A DNA stretch of 64,000 nt from Actinopolymorpha rutila (GCF_013407855.1 NZ_JACBZH010000001.1:6842838-6906837), one strand, 5' to 3'; numbered from the stretch's first letter, positions 7,611 to 15,283 are shown. Notes: a model not told the origin generated them from the letters alone. Numbers and translations: made by a program.

Positions 7611-8167
7611 GCCACACCCGGCTCGATCGTTCGGACGACGCGCGCCGGGTTGCCCACCGCGACGACGTTCGCGGGCAGGTCTCGGGTGACGACCGCGCCG
7701 GCACCGACCACCGTGTTGGCACCGATGGTGACGCCAGGGAGCACGATCGTCCCACTGCCCAGCCATACGTTGTCACCGATGCTGATCGGCTTCGCGGCTT
7801 CCCACTTCGCCCGTCGCAACTCCGGATCGACCGGATGGGTGGGGGTGAGCAGTTGAACGTTCGTACCGATCTGGACGTCGTCGCCGATGGTGATCGCCGC
7901 GACGTCCAGCGCGACCAGTCCGAAGTTGGCGAACGTGCGGGCGCCGATGCGGACATGGCTGCCGTAGTCGACCCGCAGCGGCGGCCGGATGTAGGAATCC
8001 TCTCCGATCGCGCCGAGCAGTTCGGTCAGGAGCCTTCGTTGCTCCCCGGGGTCACGCGCTGACGTCGCGTTGAACGCGTCCGTCAGGTCCATGGCCCGGA
8101 GGAGGTCTTCCCAGATCGCCGGGTCGTCGGCGATGTAGAGGTCCCCGGCCAGCATCCGCTCGTGCAT
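7607..8167 (-). CDS. Sugar O-acetyltransferase (maltose acetyltransferase family)
   Basis: A 186-aa left-handed beta-helix enzyme. It starts MHERMLAGDLYIADDP, the standard Mac domain, and continues with hexapeptide repeats in about residues 70-180, including VDYGSHVRIGARTFANFGLV and ISIGDNVWLGSGTIVLPGVT. The expected active-site His lies in LTPTHPVDPELR. Such enzymes use acetyl-CoA on sugars and form trimers. ATG 8167 fits the family. An in-frame ATG at 8212 sits inside the operator palindrome and would add 15 unconserved residues. First gene of the operon with TetR. Confidence 0.88.
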   Translation of the reverse strand: MHERMLAGDLYIADDPAIWEDLLRAMDLTDAFNATSARDPGEQRRLLTELLGAIGEDSYIRPPLRVDYGSHVRIGARTFANFGLVALDVAAITIGDDVQIGTNVQLLTPTHPVDPELRRAKWEAAKPISIGDNVWLGSGTIVLPGVTIGANTVVGAGAVVTRDLPANVVAVGNPARVVRTIEPGVA

Positions 8168-8210
8168 CGAGCGTCCGTCCGCATCAGCACCACCAGTACG
8201 ACCAGTACCC

Positions 8211-8248
8211 ATGTGTACGAGCGTACACATCTTATGTACGCTCGTACG
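8211..8248. promoter_or_regulatory. Twin palindromic TetR operator in a divergent promoter
   Basis: Site 1 is a perfect 9-bp-arm palindrome, ATGTGTACG-AG-CGTACACAT (8211-8230). Site 2 is TGTACG-CT-CGTACG (8235-8248), one mismatch from the same core TGTACGNNCGTACA. Their centres are 21 bp apart, two helical turns, so two dimers would sit on the same face. The sites lie between the acetyltransferase-tetR operon (minus) and the MFS gene (plus). Confidence 0.8.
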
Positions 8249-8311
8249 CGCGCGGACCGGTGCCGTTCCTCGCCCACATCGTTTCGCTGCCCCGCCGGCC
8301 CGAAGGACGCC

Positions 8312-9562
8312 ATGACCACGACCATCGCCGGATCGACGACGCCGACGGCGGTCCGCGCCGCCACGGCGGCGACCTACGCCGCGTTCATCGGCTCGGGATT
8401 CGCGTTCGCCAGTTGGGCCTCCCGGATCCCGCAGATCCGCGACCGCCTCGAGCTCGACTCGGCCGCGCTCGGCCTGGTGCTGCTCGCGATCGCCGTGGGT
8501 TCCCTGCTGGCACTGCCGTTGTCCGGTCCGGTCGTCACCCGGATCGGCTCGGCCCGCACCGTCATGGCGATGGCCATCCTGCTCGGTGTCGGCCTGACCA
8601 CGGCGGCGCTCGGCTCGCTCCTCGGAGTCGTGCCGGTGGTGATCGGGTTGTTCCTGCTCGGCTTCGCCAACGGCGCGTGGGACGTGGCGATGAACGTGCA
8701 GGGCACGGTCGTCGAACGCCACCTGGACCGGTCGATCATGTCCCGCTTCCACGCCGGGTTCAGCCTCGGCACCGTCGCCGGCGCCCTGGTCGGCGCGGCC
8801 ATGGTGGCACTGCACGTGGAGGTGGCCGTGCACCTGGCCGCGGTGGCGGTGCTGGTGGTGATCCCCGTGGTGTGGTTCACGCGGCGGTTCGTCCCCGATC
8901 ACGACGCGACCGAGCCGGGCCACGGCACGGCCGGCGAGGCCGAGCAGTCGCCGCGGGGCGGTGCGCTGACCGCCTGGCGGGAGCCACGCACCCTGCTCAT
9001 CGGGCTCTTCGTACTCACCTTCGCCTTCGCCGAGGGCGTCGGCAACGACTGGATCAGCGTGGCCGCGATCGACGGCCACGGTGTGTCGCCCGTGCTGGGC
9101 ACCCTTGCCTTCGCCGGCTTCCTCACCGCCATGACGGCCGGCCGCTGGTTCGGGCCCGGGCTGCTGGACCGGTACGGCCGCGTCGCCGTGGTCCGCACCA
9201 TCGCCCTGGTCGGCATCGTCGGCGTGGCGGTGTTCGTCTTCTCACCCGTGCCGAGCCTCGCCTATGTTGGCGCCCTCCTGTGGGGCCTCGGCGCGTCGCT
9301 CGGCTTCCCTGTCGGCATGAGCGCCGGTGGGGACGACCCGCGCCGGGCCGCCGCCCGGGTCAGTGTCATCGCCTCGATCGGCTACTGCGCGTTCCTCGCC
9401 GGTCCGCCCACCATCGGCTTCCTGGGCCACCACATCACCGTGCTGCGTGCGCTGGTCGTCGTGGCCGGCCTACTCGGCCTGGCTGTCCTCATCGCCACCA
9501 GCGTCCGCCCCCTGCCCGCCGTACAGCCGACGTCCGACGAGGCCGCCGACCGGGCCGCGTGA
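8312..9562 (+). CDS. MFS transporter
   Basis: A 416-aa membrane protein with about 12 hydrophobic segments in two six-helix halves separated by a charged loop near residues 190-220 (DHDATEPGHGTAGEAEQSPR). The N-terminal half has the layout of sugar/drug exporters related to the fucose-permease or YbjJ type (FIGSGFAFASWASRIPQIRD, FANGAWDVAMNVQG). ATG 8312 has a GAAGGA about 6 nt upstream. It is divergent from the acetyltransferase-TetR operon and shares the twin operator. I infer that it exports the substrate the acetyltransferase modifies or the ligand TetR senses. Confidence 0.88.
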   Translation: MTTTIAGSTTPTAVRAATAATYAAFIGSGFAFASWASRIPQIRDRLELDSAALGLVLLAIAVGSLLALPLSGPVVTRIGSARTVMAMAILLGVGLTTAALGSLLGVVPVVIGLFLLGFANGAWDVAMNVQGTVVERHLDRSIMSRFHAGFSLGTVAGALVGAAMVALHVEVAVHLAAVAVLVVIPVVWFTRRFVPDHDATEPGHGTAGEAEQSPRGGALTAWREPRTLLIGLFVLTFAFAEGVGNDWISVAAIDGHGVSPVLGTLAFAGFLTAMTAGRWFGPGLLDRYGRVAVVRTIALVGIVGVAVFVFSPVPSLAYVGALLWGLGASLGFPVGMSAGGDDPRRAAARVSVIASIGYCAFLAGPPTIGFLGHHITVLRALVVVAGLLGLAVLIATSVRPLPAVQPTSDEAADRAA

Positions 9563-9598
9563 GCGTCCGCCGCAGGAACGTGTTGCCACACCGAGCCG

Positions 9599-10195
9599 CT
9601 ACCTGGGTTTGAGGACGATCTGGTTGGGTGCGTCCTTGGAGACGACGACGGCCTGCCAGCTGTAGGTCTGCCCGTTCGGCCCGCCGGTGATGAAGCGGTC
9701 CCCCCTGGCCTCGCCCGGCCGGTCGTCGACGAAGGTGTAGGCGCGACGTCCGTTCACGGTGATCTGGTGCAGGCTGCCGGGACGGTTCGAGACGCCGATC
9801 CGGACGCCCAGCGTGCCCGGGTCGGCCAGGTCACCGGCCCCCACGACGACGGGATGCCACACCGTGGTGCAGGAGCCGGTGCACACGGCCACCTTCGAGT
9901 TCACCGGACCGCTGTTGGTGTAGAGGGTCAGCCCGCGATGGTCGGTCAGCAGGCGGCTGTGCCCCGCGACCTCACGGGTCCGCAGCACCGACGGCCCGAC
10001 CGTGGGGGTGTACGCCGGCGCCGCGCTCGGCACGAAGCCGGCCGGCTTGCCGGGCTCGGGCGGATTCGAACCTCCTCCGCACCCGGTGGCCAGGACCATG
10101 GCCGCCGCCGACGCGGCCACGGCGAGCCGTACGACGCCCGACGCCGGACGCACGTACGGCGCGATGCGTCCGTCCAGGGACCGCGCTCGGCTCAT
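9599..10195 (-). CDS. COG4315-type secreted lipoprotein, copy 1
   Basis: A 198-aa lipoprotein. A basic N-region and hydrophobic core end in the lipobox LATGC (Cys39). A Gly/Pro linker follows, then the conserved domain of COG4315 proteins (short repeats with a Yx(F/W/Y)xxD motif). LLTDHRGLTLYTNSGP forms the first unit and YTFVDDRPGEARGDRF the second. A Cys pair in AVCTGSCTTVWHP probably forms a disulfide. Function is unknown; it is extracytoplasmic. I favour ATG 10195 over 10201 because AGGA then has about 8-nt spacing. Four octamer repeats lie directly upstream. A paralogue lies upstream on the same strand. Confidence 0.85.
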   Translation of the reverse strand: MSRARSLDGRIAPYVRPASGVVRLAVAASAAAMVLATGCGGGSNPPEPGKPAGFVPSAAPAYTPTVGPSVLRTREVAGHSRLLTDHRGLTLYTNSGPVNSKVAVCTGSCTTVWHPVVVGAGDLADPGTLGVRIGVSNRPGSLHQITVNGRRAYTFVDDRPGEARGDRFITGGPNGQTYSWQAVVVSKDAPNQIVLKPR

Positions 10196-10207
10196 CGCCA
10201 TTTCCTG

Positions 10208-10239
10208 ACTCCGTATCTCCGTGGCTCCGTGTCTCCGTG
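10208..10239. repeat. 8-bp tandem repeat x4 in a leader
   Basis: Four octamers on the minus strand, of the form (C/T)ACGGAGN, run directly into the start of lipoprotein copy 1. Each unit contains a CGGAG Shine-Dalgarno-like core, so unit number could affect initiation. Confidence 0.6.
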
Positions 10240-10249
10240 GCCCAAGACA

Positions 10250-10843
10250 TCAGGGCCGCAACGGGATCGAGGTGGGGGCCGACGCCGGGACGACCACCGC
10301 CGACCAGGTGTAGACGAGCCCGGCCTGGTCGCCGGTCCGGAAGCCCTGGCCACGGGTCTGCCCGGGCCGGACGTCCGGGACGAACGTGTAGAGCCGGCGC
10401 CCGTCGACGGTGAGCTGGTGCAGGCCGCCTTGCCGAGGAAGGGGCAGGGTTCCGAAGCGCACCAGCACTCCCTTCGCCTCCGACCTGACCTCCGCCGAGC
10501 CGACCGTCACCGGATGCCAGATGTTCGTACAGACCGCCGCGCACCGCGGCTCCTCGGCGTTCGGCGGCTCGCTGTCGACGTAGACCGTCCTCCCATGCGT
10601 ATCCGTCAGCACCCGCCCGATCCCCCGCAGCGGAAAGGTGCCCAGCCTGGCCGGACCCACCATCGGGGAGTACGTCGGAACCGGACTGGAGGAGTGTGTC
10701 TCCGCCGGCGCCCCCGTAGGCACTTCCTGCCAAGGCTCGGGTCCGGGTCGTTGGCAACTGCCCACCGCCAGGACCACGGCGACGGCGAGGAGGGTCGACA
10801 ATGCCCAGGCAGGGCCGCCACTTCCTGACGTCGCGCTGGTCAT
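10250..10843 (-). CDS. COG4315-type secreted lipoprotein, copy 2
   Basis: A 197-aa paralogue of the downstream lipoprotein. The signal peptide ends in AVGSC (Cys30). The mature part shows PTYSPMVGPARL, then VLTDTHGRTVYVDSEPP, the Cys pair CAAVCTNIWHPVTVG, and YTFVPDVRPGQTRGQGF, aligning with copy 1 segment by segment. Both end in a short basic tail (LRP against LKPR). ATG 10843 has AGGGGG 5 nt upstream. The tandem arrangement, and the relic of a third copy at 10948-11105, show local duplication. Function unknown; anchored to the outer face of the membrane. Confidence 0.85.
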   Translation of the reverse strand: MTSATSGSGGPAWALSTLLAVAVVLAVGSCQRPGPEPWQEVPTGAPAETHSSSPVPTYSPMVGPARLGTFPLRGIGRVLTDTHGRTVYVDSEPPNAEEPRCAAVCTNIWHPVTVGSAEVRSEAKGVLVRFGTLPLPRQGGLHQLTVDGRRLYTFVPDVRPGQTRGQGFRTGDQAGLVYTWSAVVVPASAPTSIPLRP

Positions 10844-10947
10844 GCGTCCCCCTCGGGGTTCAGCGAGGACCCCTACCCGGCAGCCCAGCTCCGCCAACCC
10901 CCGGGCGCCGGGAACGGAAGGGGATACCCACCGCGGACGGCCGGCGT

Positions 10948-11105
10948 TCAGTTCCGGGGCTTGAAGACGACCTGCCCCGGTGGCCCGCTGCTGGTGTAGA
11001 TGGTCATGCCCCGGTGATCGGTGAGCATCCGGCTGAAGCCCCTGACCCCCGCGTACGCACCACCGACGGACCAACCGTCGGGGTGAACGCGGCCGGCGCG
11101 CTCGG
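10948..11105 (-). pseudogene. Remnant of a third COG4315-type lipoprotein
   Basis: On the minus strand the sequence reads PAAFTPTVGPSVVRTRG, matching PAYTPTVGPSVLRTRE of copy 1. A shift of frame then gives GFSRMLTDHRGMTIYTSSGP, and this joins directly to QVVFKPRN and a TGA at 10950-10948, matching the very C-terminus of copy 1. So the signal peptide, most of the domain and the reading frame are lost by a 5' truncation, an internal deletion and an indel. Confidence 0.75.
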
Positions 11106-11125
11106 GTTCGCCCTAGCCTGGGCGG

Positions 11126-11692
11126 GTGGTCACCAGGGAGCGGGACGGAAGCACGTGGCGGATCGGAACCGGCGCCGACGTCGCCTGGATCGCGCGCGGC
11201 ACCTCCGTGAGCAGAACCATCACCGCCGCCATCCCGCCGGAGTTCGAGGCGTACGCCACGGTGCTCCTGCCCCGGGAGACGGAGGAGCAGGACGAACGCG
11301 ACCGCGCCCTGGTCTCCCTGCTGCGTGAGCAGTCGCCGGACCAGCCGTGGTGGCTGGGCTACCTCGACACCGGTGCCGACGACATCGTTTTCCCCGACGC
11401 GCCCAAGGTGACCCTCTACACGGGTTGGCCGTACGTGCTGGTGGAGGCGGGGCCGGAGCAGGCCGCGACCTGGCGGCACGAGGAGGCCGGGTCGTTCTGG
11501 CTGGGCTCGTTGCCCAACCTGATGTTTCCAGCGGACCGTTCCTGGCTGGTGTCGACGATGTGGGACGACGACTGGACCTGCGTCGGCGGGCCAGCCGACC
11601 TGGTGGACCGGCTCGTACGCCACCCGGTTCTGGCCGCCCGGCAGGTGACTCCCGACCAGGAGGCCGCCCCGCCCGGCCACCGTTCCTGCTGA
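11126..11692 (+). CDS. Hypothetical actinobacterial protein
   Basis: A 188-aa soluble protein without signal peptide or membrane segment. The conserved-looking core is Trp- and Asp-rich: WWLGYLDTGADDIVFPDAPK, then LPNLMFPADRSWLVSTMWDD and DWTCVGG. I recall similar proteins of unknown function in actinobacteria but no named domain. GTG 11126 is chosen because TAGCCT at 11114-11119 is a good -10 element exactly 6 nt before it, so the mRNA is probably leaderless. The gene stands alone, divergent from the lipoprotein relic. Confidence 0.7.
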   Translation: MVTRERDGSTWRIGTGADVAWIARGTSVSRTITAAIPPEFEAYATVLLPRETEEQDERDRALVSLLREQSPDQPWWLGYLDTGADDIVFPDAPKVTLYTGWPYVLVEAGPEQAATWRHEEAGSFWLGSLPNLMFPADRSWLVSTMWDDDWTCVGGPADLVDRLVRHPVLAARQVTPDQEAAPPGHRSC

Positions 11693-11719
11693 CGTTCGTC
11701 CCCGCTACGGTGTCGCAAC

Positions 11720-12373
11720 GTGAGGACCGACGACTGGCTGGCCGACACCCGTACCTCCTACGACACTGTTGCGGCCAGCTACGCCGAGCGGATGCGCACC
11801 TCCCTGGCCGGCGAGCCGTACCTGCGCGCGGGTCTGGCGGTGTTCGCCGAACTCGTGCGCGGTGCCGGTGACGGCCCGGTCGCGGACGTGGGCTGCGGCC
11901 CGGGACACGTAACGGCGCACCTGCACACCCTGGGTCTCGACGCGTTCGGTGTCGACCTGTCGCCGGGGATGATCGACGTGGCCCGCGGTGACCACCCTGG
12001 TCTGCGGTTCGAGGTGGGCTCGATGACCGAGCTGCGCCTCGCCGACTCCTCGGTCGCCGGCCTGGTGGCGTTCTGGTCGTTGATCCACGTACCCGACGAC
12101 GTGGTGCCGACGGTGCTCGGGCACTTCCGGCGCGTGCTACGTCCCGGCGGGCCGCTGCTGCTCGGCTTCCACGTCGGCGACGGGTCGAAACTCAAGACGG
12201 AGGGCTACGGCGGGCACCCGATGAAGGTCCACGTGCACCGGCGCCGACCGGAGCAGGTGGCCGGCTGGCTGCGCGACGCCGGGTTCACAGTCCCGGCCGA
12301 GCTGCGGCTGGACGGCGACGGGAGCCTCCCCGGCGCGTTGGTCTTCGCCCGCCGCGTCGACGACCGGGACTGA
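11720..12373 (+). CDS. Class I SAM-dependent methyltransferase
   Basis: A 217-aa Rossmann methyltransferase. Motif I is VADVGCGPGHVTAHL (about 52-66). Motif II has GVDLSPGMIDVAR. The post-I acidic residue and the strand after it lie in FEVGSMTELRLADSSVAG, and FRRVLRPGGPLLLGFHVG is motif III. The acceptor is not predictable. GTG 11720 follows TACGGT (11706-11711) by 8 nt, consistent with a leaderless message. It starts 27 nt after the preceding gene but has its own promoter signal. Confidence 0.88.
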   Translation: MRTDDWLADTRTSYDTVAASYAERMRTSLAGEPYLRAGLAVFAELVRGAGDGPVADVGCGPGHVTAHLHTLGLDAFGVDLSPGMIDVARGDHPGLRFEVGSMTELRLADSSVAGLVAFWSLIHVPDDVVPTVLGHFRRVLRPGGPLLLGFHVGDGSKLKTEGYGGHPMKVHVHRRRPEQVAGWLRDAGFTVPAELRLDGDGSLPGALVFARRVDDRD

Positions 12374-12375
12374 CC

Positions 12376-12741
12376 CTAGGCCGAATCGCCTTGCCGTGTT
12401 GGGCCCATCACGAAGAGGGTGTTGCCGGCCGGGTCGATCACGCTGAACGTGCGGGCACCCCAGGGCTCGTTCTGCGGCGGGCGGCTGATCCTGACCCGCT
12501 GCCGCCACTCCTCGTAGTAGGCGTCGGCGTCGTCGACCTCCAGCGAGACGCAGGCCTCACGTCCGTGGCCGGACATCGGCGCGTCGATCGTGAGGCGGAT
12601 CGTTCCGCGTTCGAGCCCCAGCAGGCCGGTCGTACCGTCGCCGGGCACCTCGAAGGAGACCGTGAAGCCCAGCCCGTCGACGTAGAAGTCACGGGCGGTA
12701 CGCAGGTCGTCCGCCGGCAGAATCGGGATGGCGCGCTCCAT
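12376..12741 (-). CDS. VOC family protein (bleomycin-resistance-like)
   Basis: A 121-aa single VOC protein, beginning MERAIPILPADDLRTARDFY and ending with WGARTFSVIDPAGNTLFVMG, the classic C-terminal strand pair. Length and the first motif fit the bleomycin-binding/glyoxalase-like group, which works as homodimers. The metal-ligand positions are not fully conserved (Pro in place of His in the first strand), so it may bind rather than convert its ligand. Convergent with the methyltransferase, only 2 nt between stops. Confidence 0.82.
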   Translation of the reverse strand: MERAIPILPADDLRTARDFYVDGLGFTVSFEVPGDGTTGLLGLERGTIRLTIDAPMSGHGREACVSLEVDDADAYYEEWRQRVRISRPPQNEPWGARTFSVIDPAGNTLFVMGPTRQGDSA

Positions 12742-12805
12742 GGCCAGCAGACGATACGCCAGGGGTGCCGGCCTGACCAGCCCTCGCGGTCCAGCTGGTT
12801 CGATC

Positions 12806-12854
12806 GCCAGTCGGGGCCAGTCGGGGCCAGTCGGGCCAGTCGGTGTCAGTCGGC
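12806..12854. repeat. 10-bp tandem repeat x5 across a stop codon
   Basis: Units of TCGGGGCCAG (two perfect, three with small changes) run from 12806 to 12854 and include the stop codon of the GNAT gene (12848-12846, minus strand). Confidence 0.75.
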
Positions 12855-13304
12855 GAGCGGGTGCGCCATCAGCTTCGGCTCGTGCTGGAAACCGGCACGT
12901 TCGTAGACCGGGACCGCGCGGCGGCCGGAATGGACGGTGACCCGGCTGCACCCGCGCTCCCGGCCGCAGTCGACAAGTGCGCGTACGACCATCGAACCGA
13001 TGCCCTGGTTGCGGTGGTCCGGCAGGACGTACACCGACTGGATGTCGCCGGTACGCCGGTCCAGAGCGCCCGGGACCGGCACGCGGCCGGCCAGCGCGAG
13101 GAACCCCAACCCGACGATCTGCTGCTCGTCGACCGCGACCACCGCCAGGAAGTCGTCGCGCCGCTCCCACCACGCGGTGAAGCCACGAACGTACTCGTCG
13201 AGGCCGTTGTCGGGCTCCGGCCGGCGCTCGAAGGTGCAGCGCCAGCGGAGCTTCGCCAGCTCGGTTGTTTCGTCCCGCGTCGATTCCCGGATCTCGATGG
13301 CCAC
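12846..13304 (-). CDS. GNAT family N-acetyltransferase
   Basis: A 152-aa GNAT enzyme. The acetyl-CoA binding motif A is VYVLPDHRNQGIGSMVVRAL, with RNQGIG as the pyrophosphate loop. Motif B ends in AVPVYERAGFQHEPKLM. The N-terminal EIRESTRDETTELAKLRWRC is the usual first strand and helix. ATG 13304 is the only good start. The 3' end lies in a decamer minisatellite, so the C-terminal residues (HPLAD) may vary between strains. Divergent from the frameshifted membrane gene at 13338. Confidence 0.88.
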   Translation of the reverse strand: MAIEIRESTRDETTELAKLRWRCTFERRPEPDNGLDEYVRGFTAWWERRDDFLAVVAVDEQQIVGLGFLALAGRVPVPGALDRRTGDIQSVYVLPDHRNQGIGSMVVRALVDCGRERGCSRVTVHSGRRAVPVYERAGFQHEPKLMAHPLAD

Positions 13305-13337
13305 GGCCAGACCTTATGCGTTCCCTACGATGGTGCG

Positions 13338-13813
13338 ATGCGCAGGCGACAGGTCTCCGGGCGACTGCTGACGCTCGCCCAGTTCGGACATGCCCAGTGG
13401 TTCTTCGGCAACCTGTACGAAGCGGTGGTCAGGGTGCCGGACCGACTGGCCGCCGAGGCCGGAGATGGGCACGCGCGTTCCCCGCTGGGTGCCGGGAGTC
13501 CGCTGCGCTACTACGTTCCCGCCATCCCCGCGACCTTTCCCGCAACGCTCGCCGCGCTCTGGTCGGGTCGAGAAGCCTCCCCGGAGGTCCGCCGGTGGCT
13601 TGTCGTCGCGCCTCCTGTTCCGTCTCCGGTGCTGCGGTGACCGCCGTTCTCGTACGCCTCAATCTCAGGTTGTTCTTCGCCGCCGAGCAGGTGCCGGCCG
13701 CAGAACGCCAGGAACTGCTACGCACCTGGTATCGCCTGAACGCCGTCCGGCTCGCCACCGCCGCCGGTGCGTGGGTCGCCACCCGGCAGGCCGCAGCCCG
13801 CATCACCCGCTAG
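13338..13813 (+). pseudogene. DUF1772-like membrane protein with an internal frameshift
   Basis: ATG 13338 follows TACGAT (13326-13331) by 6 nt, so the mRNA is probably leaderless. The first frame gives MRRRQVSGRLLTLAQFGHAQ, NLYEAVVRVPDRLA and a membrane segment YYVPAIPATFPATLAALW, then ends in TGA near 13640. Another frame carries on with SVSGAAVTAVLVRLNLRLFF and LLRTWYRLNAVRLATAAGAW to TAG at 13813, the expected second half of this four-helix family. One indel between about 13600 and 13625 separates them. It may be a real frameshift mutation or an assembly error in a G/C-rich run. The family name is from pattern memory. Confidence 0.7.
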
Positions 13814-13828
13814 CGAGAGGTGGAACGC

Positions 13829-14533
13829 ATGGAGTCCTACGAACGCCGCACCCTGCTGGATCAGGCGCGCGTGTGGTGGGACGAACCCGATCAGGTGACC
13901 TTCTACAGAAGCGAAGTCGACTCCGGGCCGACCCCGGCCGAGCAGCTTCTGCTCCGGGCACTGCCGACCTCCGGCCGCGTACTCGACGTCGGCTGCGGAG
14001 TCGGGCGCATCGCGTTTCACCTTGCAGACAGGGGATACGCCGTGACCGGCGTGGACATCAGCGAGGCGATGGTCGACACCGCGCGGGCCCTCGCCGAACA
14101 ACGCGGCTCCACCGCGACGTTCCGGCAGGTCGAGCCACTGGCGTTGCCCTTCACCTCCGGCAGTTTCGACGCTGGCTTCGCCGGCAAGGTCCACTGTTAC
14201 GTTCCCTCACGGGCGGGCCGTCAAGAGTTCCTTGACGAGGTGGGACGCGTCCTGCGGCCCGGTGCGCCACTACTGCTGGTCAGCTACGTCGTACCGAACG
14301 AGCAGGAAGCCGACGACGCGCTGGCTTCCGACGAACAACACCAGCGGGCGGCCTCGCGCTTCCGGTCGCTGGAGCCTCTCGACACGTTCTGCGGGGACCG
14401 GGGCTACGTCCACTGGTTCACACCCGGAAGCCTGCGGGAGGAACTCGCCGACTCGCCGGCGTTCGAGATCGAGGAGGTACGGGAGGACACGCCGGGCGGC
14501 GTCCTTCGCCTGGTCGTCCTGCGGCGAACCTGA
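13829..14533 (+). CDS. Class I SAM-dependent methyltransferase
   Basis: A 234-aa protein with a classical Methyltransf_11/25 core. VLDVGCGVGRIAFHLADRGY is motif I, GVDISEAMVDTARAL is motif II, PLALPFTSGSFDAGFAG the post-II segment, and GRVLRPGAPLLLVSYV motif III. An N-terminal extension (MESYERRTLLDQARVWWDEP) probably covers the active site. I chose ATG 13829 (GAGAGG 8 nt upstream) over GTG 13820. It starts 15 nt after the broken membrane gene and may use its transcript. Acceptor unknown. Confidence 0.88.
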   Translation: MESYERRTLLDQARVWWDEPDQVTFYRSEVDSGPTPAEQLLLRALPTSGRVLDVGCGVGRIAFHLADRGYAVTGVDISEAMVDTARALAEQRGSTATFRQVEPLALPFTSGSFDAGFAGKVHCYVPSRAGRQEFLDEVGRVLRPGAPLLLVSYVVPNEQEADDALASDEQHQRAASRFRSLEPLDTFCGDRGYVHWFTPGSLREELADSPAFEIEEVREDTPGGVLRLVVLRRT

Positions 14534-14545
14534 GCCGCCGAAGCC

Positions 14546-15283
14546 CTACGCCCACTCGGTTTCGACGTCACCGGCGATGTAGGTGCCGTGCTCCTCGCCC
14601 TTGCAGATGCCGGCCATCACACCGGCCCGGTCGATGTCGAACACGTGCAGGGGAAGCTTCTGGTCGCGGGCGAGGATGAACGCGGCCTGGTCCATCACCC
14701 GCAGGCCCTGCGCCAGCACCCGGTCGTAGCTGATCGAACGGTAGCGACGTGCGTCCCTGTTGACGTTCGGGTCGCTCTCGTACACCCCGTCGGCTCCGTG
14801 CTTGGCCACCAGGATCGCGTCCGCGTCGATCTCGGCGGCGCGCTGGACGGACGGGTAGTCGGTGGTGACGTAGGGCTGGCCGATGCCGCAGGCGAGTACG
14901 ACGATCCTGCCCTTGGCCAGGTGGTTGAGCGCACGCAGCCGGATGTACGGCTCGGCGACGGAGTTGATCGGGATCGCGGTCATCACGCGTACGTCGTGGT
15001 CGCTCAGGGCACTGATCTTGCCCCGCAGGAGAATCGCGTTGATCAGCGTGCTCAACATGCCGATGCTGTCGGCCTCCACGCGGTCGATGCCCCACTCGTC
15101 GGCAGAGCTCCCGCGGAAGACGTTGCCGCCGCCGACGACGATCGCGACCTGGAGGCCGAGGTCACGCGCGCGCAGGACCTCCCGTGCGAGGTGGTCGAGC
15201 GCGTCCGCACTGAACCCGGAGTTGTGCGCGCCCGCCACGGCCTGGCCGCTGAGTTTGATCAGGATGCGTCCGTACCGAGACAT
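14546..15283 (-). CDS. pyrH: UMP kinase (stand-alone paralogue)
   Basis: A 245-aa amino-acid-kinase-fold protein clearly related to PyrH, which phosphorylates UMP with ATP. GRILIKLSGQAVAG is the phosphate loop, VAIVVGGGNVFRGS the UMP site, and GLRVMDQAAFILARDQKLPL the conserved C-terminal signature. It differs from housekeeping PyrH at several conserved places: KLSGQ instead of KLSGE, GQPYVTTDYPSVQ instead of GNPFFTTDTAAXL. It is not in the usual tsf-pyrH-frr context. ATG 15283 has AGGGG 8 nt upstream. I infer a second copy, with a specialised or regulatory role. Cytoplasmic. Confidence 0.85.
   Translation of the reverse strand: MSRYGRILIKLSGQAVAGAHNSGFSADALDHLAREVLRARDLGLQVAIVVGGGNVFRGSSADEWGIDRVEADSIGMLSTLINAILLRGKISALSDHDVRVMTAIPINSVAEPYIRLRALNHLAKGRIVVLACGIGQPYVTTDYPSVQRAAEIDADAILVAKHGADGVYESDPNVNRDARRYRSISYDRVLAQGLRVMDQAAFILARDQKLPLHVFDIDRAGVMAGICKGEEHGTYIAGDVETEWA

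Noticed and set aside
12806..12854. Possible CRISPR-like array
   Set aside because: Units are only 10 bp and contiguous, without spacers. It is a minisatellite.
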